Below are positions 6,611-10,907 of a stretch of DNA of 10,907 nucleotides, piece by piece. Source of the DNA: an uncultured Anaerotignum sp. (GTDB taxonomy: Bacteria; Bacillota; Clostridia; Lachnospirales; Anaerotignaceae); the NCBI GenBank assembly GCA_910578425.1, contig CAJTQX010000059.1, positions 1 to 10,907 of the forward strand, in the 5' to 3' direction. A program made the translations under genes and the position numbers. Numbering within the stretch: the stretch's first letter is position 1; every line of letters begins with the position of its first letter. The notes under the pieces are model-generated. The model was given only the letters and a program-made list of their open reading frames with translations. It did not search any database and was not told the DNA's origin.

Positions 6611-9376
6611 CTATTCCAGCTTTGCAATGCTCTTGCAGACTTCCTCATACAGGAGCAGCAGCTTCAAATGATTCCGGTGGACAAACTCCATGTTTCCGGC
6701 TTTCCCTGCCTGTTCGATCGCCCTTGCCTGCTCCGAAAGTGCCTCCGCGCCAATCGTCAGGGACGTGCTTTTCAGCGCGTGGACTTTTATGATATAATCC
6801 TCCCATTTTCCGGTTTTATAGAGAGTCACCAACTCGACTTCCTTCTCGCGGCTGTGTTTCTGGAAAGTATCCAGCATTTCCTTATAAAATTCTTCCTCCC
6901 CGCAGCAGTAGTCCATGCCCAGCTTAACATTCAGCCCTGCCTGTTTCAGTGGCGCGAAGCGGGGAAATTCCTGTTCTTCTTCCAACTCAGCCGCTTCCGG
7001 CTCGAGTTCCGCAATCTGGTTTTCCTCCGGCTCCGGCTCAATTTCTGTTTTTTCCAGCTGAATTTCCTCCGGCTCAATTTCCGTTTCCTCAAGCGGAATT
7101 TCTTCCGGTACGGGTTCCGGTTCTGTTTCTTCCGGCCGTATTTCTTCCGGCTCAAGCTCTGTTTCCTCAAGCAAAATTTCTTCCGGCATCAGCTCTGAAA
7201 GCTCCGGAGCTGCTGCTTCGGGCAGATCTTCCACAGGCTTCGGCTCATCCTGAATCTCCGGTATTTCCTTTGCCTCCGCTGTGCCCTGCCGCATTTTTTC
7301 CGCAGATTCAGGCGTGGGATTATATTCAATGCATTCCTCAGGCAGAGATTTCCGCAGTACACGCTCCAAAACAGCGCGCTCGATGGGCTTCGGTATAAAT
7401 TCGGTAAAGCCTTCGTTACGGAACATTTCCCTCGCACCGCTGATGGTATTCGCCGTCAGCGCGACAACCGGCAGGTCCTCATACATGCCGCCGTTCAGTT
7501 CACGAATGCGCCGCAGTGTTTCCACGCCATCAAAGCCCGGCATCATATGGTCCAGAAATACCATGTGATAAGGCGTATTGCAGCAGCGTTCCAAAGCCTC
7601 CTGGCCGCTCTGGCAGGTATCCACCTGTATGCCATAGCTGCCCAGCACTCCTTTAGCAACGACCAGATTCATTTCTTCATCATCTACCGCCAGAACGCGC
7701 ACGCCCTTGCAGGAGAACGGCTTGCGCCCTGCCGCCTGCGCTTCCTCAAAATCATTTTCATTCGTTTCGCCATTCAGCAGATTCGCAATGGAAAGCGCGA
7801 AGAATGGCTTTCGGATGATCAGCAGACTGGTGCCCTTTTTCTGCTCATAATCCCGTTCCACAATAACGCCTACACGAAGTTTTTTAGAAAGCTCTTCATA
7901 ATAATCCATATTCCCCTCATATTCCGCCTGTGCGATAAACACATGGGTCAGGGGCTGTGTGTTCAGCAGCTTAAGCAGACCTTCAAAATTATGCGCCTGA
8001 TAGCCTTCTATCCCAAGCCCATCCACCAAATGATAAATCAGCTTGTCATAATATCCCCGCACTTCATCACAACTGAAGCGTTCCGGACGGAAATAGCAGG
8101 CAATACACAGCTTTTCCGGATTCACCAGAGAAACCGCCGGTCTGTCGTCCACAACGACCTGCGGAATTGCAATATGCGCTTCAAGCCCCTGCCTGTCCTT
8201 GCTTTCAAAATGAATAAAGCCGCCCATAGCATGCAGAAGCCCTCTTGCAATGGGGATACCAAGCCCAAGCCCGCCGGCGAAGCGGCTGCTGCCCGAATCT
8301 GCCTGATAAAAATCGTCAAACATCTGGTTCATCTGGGAATCAGTCATACCAATACCCGTATCGTAAATGTCGATTGTCAGGTTGACGCCATAGCTTTCTT
8401 TCCGACAGCCAACACAGACGTTAATACCGCCTTCCTCTGTAAACTTTATGGAATTTTCCACAATGATTTTCAGCACATGGGTAATCTTCTCCGCGTCCCC
8501 CATCATGACTGCCGGAACCTTCGGGTCAATATCGAACACCATTTCCAACTGGCTGCTGCCGCCCTGTATCACAGACATTGTAATAACGTCATTCAGTACA
8601 GAAGTAATCATATATTCATGCATGGAAGGCGTCAAAGTACCCTCCACAATCTCCGTATAATCCAGCATGTTGTTTATCAGAGTAGACATGCGCTTGCCTG
8701 CCAGCTGGACAGAAAGCATATCCTTCCTGATCTCCGATGACTTCTCTTTCTCCAGCACAACCTCACTGATTCCGATAACTGTGTTGATCGGCGTACGCAG
8801 CTCGTGGGATACGTTCGAGAGGAAAACCGCATTCTGCCGCCCTGCCGTTTCCAGCTCTCTGAGCGTCTTTTCAAAATTCTTACGCGATTCCAGCCGCCGG
8901 TTGATACGGTATCTGGCAATAGACAGCGCGCCAACCGTTACACAGACGCCCAGCACAAGACGCACGACTTCCGTATCCTCCATATCCGATGTAATCGTCC
9001 CCAGCACCAGCCAGTGATACAACAGTTCCACTACATACAAAACGGCTGTCATAAATAACAGCCGTTTCTTGTCGAACATAGAAAAAATTAAAATCATCAT
9101 ACAGGCAACGGCAGGAATATCGAATAAACTGTTGCTATGTACCCCAAAAAAGAAAAACCCAATCATCAAAAGCCCGGCGCAGAGGTTTTGATAAAATTGC
9201 TCCGAGCCCAGCCGTCCGATGTGGAGAAACCACACCAGTGAATTTCCTACCAAAATAATAGGAATCATCCAAAACTCCCAGGGTATGACGAGTGTAATCA
9301 AAATCAGCATAATGCCGACCACTGTAACGATGGTAGCCAAAAGAAGATGAATACTTGTCTGTTTCCCTTCCCTCAT
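6611..9376 (-). CDS. Hybrid sensor histidine kinase with degenerate and intact receivers and C-terminal HPt
   Basis: The 921-residue product has six likely membrane helices (about 9-30, 33-51, 63-80, 84-100, 104-124, 136-154) with no large extracellular domain. HisKA follows with His191 in NVSHELRTP, then the HATPase with Asn308, Asp339 in DTGIG, and a GGLGLG loop. Residues about 421-535 look like a receiver that has lost its phospho-acceptor Asp (HVFIAQAEYE) but keeps a KP near 523-524. A second receiver (about 558-678) is intact: VDDEE, Asp609, Lys663. A Glu/Pro-rich tether (about 700-803) leads to an HPt domain with His866 in KVHALKSTSLTIG. This is a self-contained relay: His191 to Asp609 to His866, then to an external receiver, most likely the regulator encoded just upstream. 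Its start overlaps that gene's stop as ATGA, implying translational coupling. Its receiver resembles that of the next kinase (VVALTAN, GF, KP, LP spacing), so the two kinases are probably tandem paralogues. Confidence 0.94.
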   Translation of the reverse strand: MREGKQTSIHLLLATIVTVVGIMLILITLVIPWEFWMIPIILVGNSLVWFLHIGRLGSEQFYQNLCAGLLMIGFFFFGVHSNSLFDIPAVACMMILIFSMFDKKRLLFMTAVLYVVELLYHWLVLGTITSDMEDTEVVRLVLGVCVTVGALSIARYRINRRLESRKNFEKTLRELETAGRQNAVFLSNVSHELRTPINTVIGISEVVLEKEKSSEIRKDMLSVQLAGKRMSTLINNMLDYTEIVEGTLTPSMHEYMITSVLNDVITMSVIQGGSSQLEMVFDIDPKVPAVMMGDAEKITHVLKIIVENSIKFTEEGGINVCVGCRKESYGVNLTIDIYDTGIGMTDSQMNQMFDDFYQADSGSSRFAGGLGLGIPIARGLLHAMGGFIHFESKDRQGLEAHIAIPQVVVDDRPAVSLVNPEKLCIACYFRPERFSCDEVRGYYDKLIYHLVDGLGIEGYQAHNFEGLLKLLNTQPLTHVFIAQAEYEGNMDYYEELSKKLRVGVIVERDYEQKKGTSLLIIRKPFFALSIANLLNGETNENDFEEAQAAGRKPFSCKGVRVLAVDDEEMNLVVAKGVLGSYGIQVDTCQSGQEALERCCNTPYHMVFLDHMMPGFDGVETLRRIRELNGGMYEDLPVVALTANTISGAREMFRNEGFTEFIPKPIERAVLERVLRKSLPEECIEYNPTPESAEKMRQGTAEAKEIPEIQDEPKPVEDLPEAAAPELSELMPEEILLEETELEPEEIRPEETEPEPVPEEIPLEETEIEPEEIQLEKTEIEPEPEENQIAELEPEAAELEEEQEFPRFAPLKQAGLNVKLGMDYCCGEEEFYKEMLDTFQKHSREKEVELVTLYKTGKWEDYIIKVHALKSTSLTIGAEALSEQARAIEQAGKAGNMEFVHRNHLKLLLLYEEVCKSIAKLE
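7019..7186 (-). repeat. Degenerate tandem repeat encoding a Glu/Pro-rich linker
   Basis: Within the HPt-bearing kinase, residues about 731-786 consist of repeats of roughly PEEI-x-LEETE-x-E (PEEILLEETELE, PEEIPLEETEIE, PEEIQLEKTEIE, with shorter variants between). The DNA shows matching copies of GGAAGAAAT or GGAGGAAAT followed by GAAACAGAA-like blocks. The linker is strongly acidic and probably extended, holding the HPt away from the receivers. Such repeats can change copy number by slippage; in-frame changes would alter only tether length. Confidence 0.8.
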
Positions 9377-9738
9377 TCCTTCTCAAACTCCTTTGCAACC
9401 CGTTTCAGCAGCTCCTGCGGGAAAAACGGCTTTTTCAGATAATTTACCGCGCCCAGCTCTATCGCTGTTCTCACATCATCCTCATATCCCGATGCAGTCA
9501 GGAAGATCACAGGAATTTTTATGTCAAATTCTTTTTTCATCCGTTCAAAGGTTTCTATTCCATCCAATTCTGGCATCGCAATATCCAGAAGTATCAAATC
9601 TATTTTTTCTATTCTCAGCTTTCTCAGTGCTGCTTCTCCAGATTCAACAAGGATCACATCATACTGTTTTCCAAGAATCATTTCCGTTCTCTTCAGGTTC
9701 ATTGTATCGTCATCCACCACTAAAATACGTTTTGCCAT
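9373..9738 (-). CDS. Receiver-only (CheY-like) response regulator
   Basis: The product is a single receiver domain of 121 residues with nothing after it. The acidic pocket is VVDDD (Asp9-11), the phospho-acceptor is Asp52 in LLLDIAMPELDG, the switch residue is Thr81 in FLTASG, and the conserved Lys is Lys103 in KKP. With no DNA-binding or enzymatic output it must act by protein contact or as a phosphate shuttle, like CheY or Spo0F. It is the first gene of the operon and overlaps the HPt-bearing kinase by four bases (ATGA). That HPt is the natural phosphate donor, though this pairing is inferred from position. The ATG has AGGAGG seven bases upstream (9746-9751). A near-consensus promoter lies 51-79 bases upstream. 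Confidence 0.95.
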   Translation of the reverse strand: MAKRILVVDDDTMNLKRTEMILGKQYDVILVESGEAALRKLRIEKIDLILLDIAMPELDGIETFERMKKEFDIKIPVIFLTASGYEDDVRTAIELGAVNYLKKPFFPQELLKRVAKEFEKE

Positions 9739-9788
9739 TTCGATGCCTCCTATTCTTTCTTAGAGATTTGCAAATCCCCATTGTTTTT

Positions 9789-9817
9789 ATTGTAAAACAG
9801 GAACACAATAAAGTCAA
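9789..9817 (-). promoter_or_regulatory. Sigma-A-type promoter of the three-gene signalling operon
   Basis: The minus strand carries TTGACT (9812-9817), a 17-base spacer, and TACAAT (9789-9794), each one base off consensus. The start of transcription would be near 9782, leaving a leader of about 43 bases before the response regulator ATG. The -35 lies only 45 bases from the end of the ISAs1-type remnant, so sequences further upstream were replaced by the insertion. I see no clear operator repeat in 9818-9861. Confidence 0.75.
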
Positions 9818-9861
9818 CAGCCACATTCACACCCGTTTCATAAAAAACGAAGAATGAAGAG

Positions 9862-10421
9862 TCATGTATCGGCATTCAAAAGTGCAGAAAGCATATGAGC
9901 CTTAATAGAAGACTTCAAGTGATTTGCTGCAAGGAAGTTTTTGTGGACAACCAAAGCAAATTTGCGTATGCAGGCCAGGTCATTTAAGCAGAACAGATAA
10001 TCTCCCTTGCGTTGTAGCACTCTGCGGCATGTTTCCCGCTGACAGTGCATTGCGTCAGCAGTGACAGTCTTACCCCTCAATATCCATACAGGCGAGTATT
10101 TCCTGAAATACCGGTATTTCACTGGTCTTTTCGTGAATGGCCTCCTGAGCCAAAACCCCCCGCTGCCAGTTACATAAGCACTGAGGATCTAAAGAGCACT
10201 GTGAGGACTATTGGGCTTTGCGGTACTGCAAATCGCCTTTCCGTTCACAGCTCTTTGGACAGAAATTCCTGCTTGCTTTTGGCGTATATTACCAGATCTC
10301 CTAATGTATCTAACCTGCTCAACACTTCGCACATGATTAAAATATCGACCAGTGGATATTTCACATAGCCTGGATGCCTCGGATCTTCTATCTCAGACAT
10401 CTTTTCCCGCAATTCTTCCAT
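9862..10421 (-). pseudogene. ISAs1-family (H-repeat-like) transposase, internally deleted and frameshifted
   Basis: Pieces of one DDE transposase can be followed across frames. The N-terminal domain (MSEIEDPRHPGYVKYPLVDI, then LGDLVIYAKSKQEFL) ends near 10248, where about 60 residues expected in the family are missing. The next piece, VNGKAICSTAKPNSPHSAL, has Asn in place of the first catalytic Asp (usually VDGK or IDGK), then a TAG stop at 10189-10191 where CAG would be expected, then ILSAYVTGSG. A frame change in the C-run at 10156-10161 leads to LAQEAIHEKTSEIPVFQEIL. Another in the C4 run at 10073-10076 leads to KTVTADAMHCQ (second Asp present) and GDYLFCL. Near 9975 a second deletion, removing the catalytic Glu, joins this to the family's C-terminal end, IRKFALVVHKNFL. 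The gene is certainly dead. The family call rests on several remembered motifs agreeing in order. Confidence 0.85.
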
Positions 10422-10422
10422 T

Positions 10423-10802
10423 GTATTCCGCAATTCGGCTCTCATTTTTTCCTACAGTGTCTACGTAATATCCTCTGCACCAAAATTCCCTATTTCTGTA
10501 CTTATACTTCAGTTCGCCGAATTGCTCATACAGCATTGTTGCACTTTTTCCCTTGAGATATTCCATAAAACTGGATATGCTCATTTTTAGCGGTATCTCT
10601 GCCAGCATATGTATGTAATCTGGGCTCACTTCTGCCTCTATTATGTTTACTCCTTTCCACTCGCATAATTTTCTTAATATTTTGCAACTTCCGTTTTTTT
10701 GTTTTTGTAAAATACCATCCTCCTGTATTTTGGCGCAAACACAATATGATATTTGCAATTCCAGCTCGTATGTGATAATTTATTTATGTCGTTAAGACCC
10801 AT
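10423..10802 (-). pseudogene. tnpA: IS200/IS605-type TnpA transposase, frameshifted, mutated and truncated
   Basis: TnpA of this family is a small HUH/Tyr single-strand transposase of about 150 residues. The true start is the ATG at 10802 (GGGAGG at 10813-10818), giving MGLNDINKLSHTSWNCKYHI and then VFAPKYRRMVFY. After 40 codons a one-base loss in a short T-run (10680-10683 on the plus strand) shifts the frame. The rest, KILRKLCEWKGVNIIEAE, continues in the next frame. The HUH motif, normally D-H-[IV]-H-ML, reads DYIHML: the first His has become Tyr (codon 10615-10617, one transition from CAC), which should abolish metal binding. YLKGKS and FWCRGYYVDTVGKN are intact. Homology stops at the likely catalytic Tyr (10423-10425), where the ISAs1-type sequence begins. 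Both the shift and the His loss would inactivate it. Confidence 0.9.
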
Positions 10803-10813
10803 TTCTTAATGAC

Positions 10814-10876
10814 CTCCCTTCGATTTCTTTGTGCAGTTGGCTGACCGCACTCTTATTATAATCGAAGGGAGTTTTT
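10814..10876 (+). terminator. IS200-type left-end stem-loop acting as plus-strand terminator
   Basis: Perfect 11-bp arms (10814-10824 CTCCCTTCGAT and 10861-10871 ATCGAAGGGAG) enclose a smaller stem (GTGC 10831-10834 with GCAC 10847-10850). On the plus strand the stem is followed at once by TTTTT (10872-10876), the form of an intrinsic terminator. IS200-group elements are known to carry a left-end structure that blocks incoming transcription and hides the tnpA ribosome binding site. On the minus strand the proximal arm overlaps the GGGAGG of tnpA, which fits that model. Confidence 0.6.
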
Positions 10877-10883
10877 CTGTCTG
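10855..10883 (-). promoter_or_regulatory. Possible tnpA promoter inside the stem-loop
   Basis: The minus strand has TATAAT (10855-10860) exactly 17 bases from CAGACA (10878-10883), a four-of-six match to the -35 consensus. A start near 10848 would lie inside the loop, so the element's own RNA would carry only one arm of the large stem and leave the ribosome binding site free. RNA entering from outside would carry both arms and hide it. This is inferred from position only. Confidence 0.4.
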
Positions 10884-10907
10884 CCTCATCGCCAGAAGGC
10901 TCTTTGG

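Larger units (their letters stand above)
9862..10876 (-). mobile_element. Fused remnants of an IS200/IS605-type and an ISAs1-type insertion sequence
   Basis: Two transposase relics of different families are joined head to tail on the minus strand. The IS200-type part has its left-end stem-loop (10814-10871) and most of tnpA but no right end. The ISAs1-type part starts at its transposase ATG, one base after the IS200 catalytic Tyr codon, and has both transposase ends but lost internal segments. Neither can move itself. The join at about 10421-10422 has left no terminal repeats that I can see, so recombination or deletion after insertion is more likely than a clean transposition event. Confidence 0.8.

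Noticed and set aside
10774..10907. A minus-strand frame open to the window edge, reading PSGDEADRKTPFDYNKSAVS and onward to a stop at about 10789
   Set aside because: It runs through the IS200-type left-end stem-loop and overlaps the tnpA start in another frame. It most likely reflects non-coding element sequence, and no start can be seen.

Overview
The window looks like chromosomal DNA from an anaerobic Firmicute of class Clostridia, probably a Lachnospiraceae/Anaerotignum-type gut bacterium. The grounds are strong AGGAGG-type ribosome binding sites, a Gram-positive SecA, an EtfA-like start, SdpI-family and DegV-type proteins, and GC-rich palindrome clusters of a kind seen in these genomes. 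The species cannot be fixed from the sequence alone. Every gene I can support lies on the minus strand, so transcription runs from high to low coordinates. The long plus-strand open frames are antisense shadows.

Region by region, in the direction of transcription. From 10876 down to 9862 there are two fused, dead insertion-sequence remnants. The first is an IS200/IS605-type tnpA with its left-end stem-loop, carrying a frameshift, a His-to-Tyr change in the HUH motif and a missing 3' end. It runs directly into an ISAs1/H-repeat-type transposase that has two internal deletions, frameshifts, a nonsense codon and a lost catalytic Asp. About 45 bp beyond it a near-consensus promoter (9789-9817) starts a three-gene signalling operon: a receiver-only response regulator (9738-9373), a hybrid kinase ending in an HPt domain (9376-6611) and a second hybrid kinase (6597-3889). 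The genes are joined by a 4-base ATGA overlap and a 13-base gap.

The second kinase is the most interesting item. Its receiver is followed by a complete DegV/EDD-type (lipid or fatty-acid binding) domain, so a soluble lipid-binding fold is built into a phosphorelay sensor. Between them the three proteins hold two kinase cores, three intact receivers, one degenerate receiver and one HPt, but no DNA-binding or enzymatic output domain. The output must act through protein contacts or through a regulator elsewhere.

Below the operon a 378-base stretch (3511-3888) holds several RNA-type hairpins, a doubtful 66-codon ORF and a five-codon ORF with a perfect Shine-Dalgarno just upstream of a small SdpI-family membrane protein gene (3510-3082). 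Then come secA (2909-315), a cluster of seven trinucleotide-loop palindromes (108-303), and the first 20 codons of an etfA-like gene that runs off the window at base 1.
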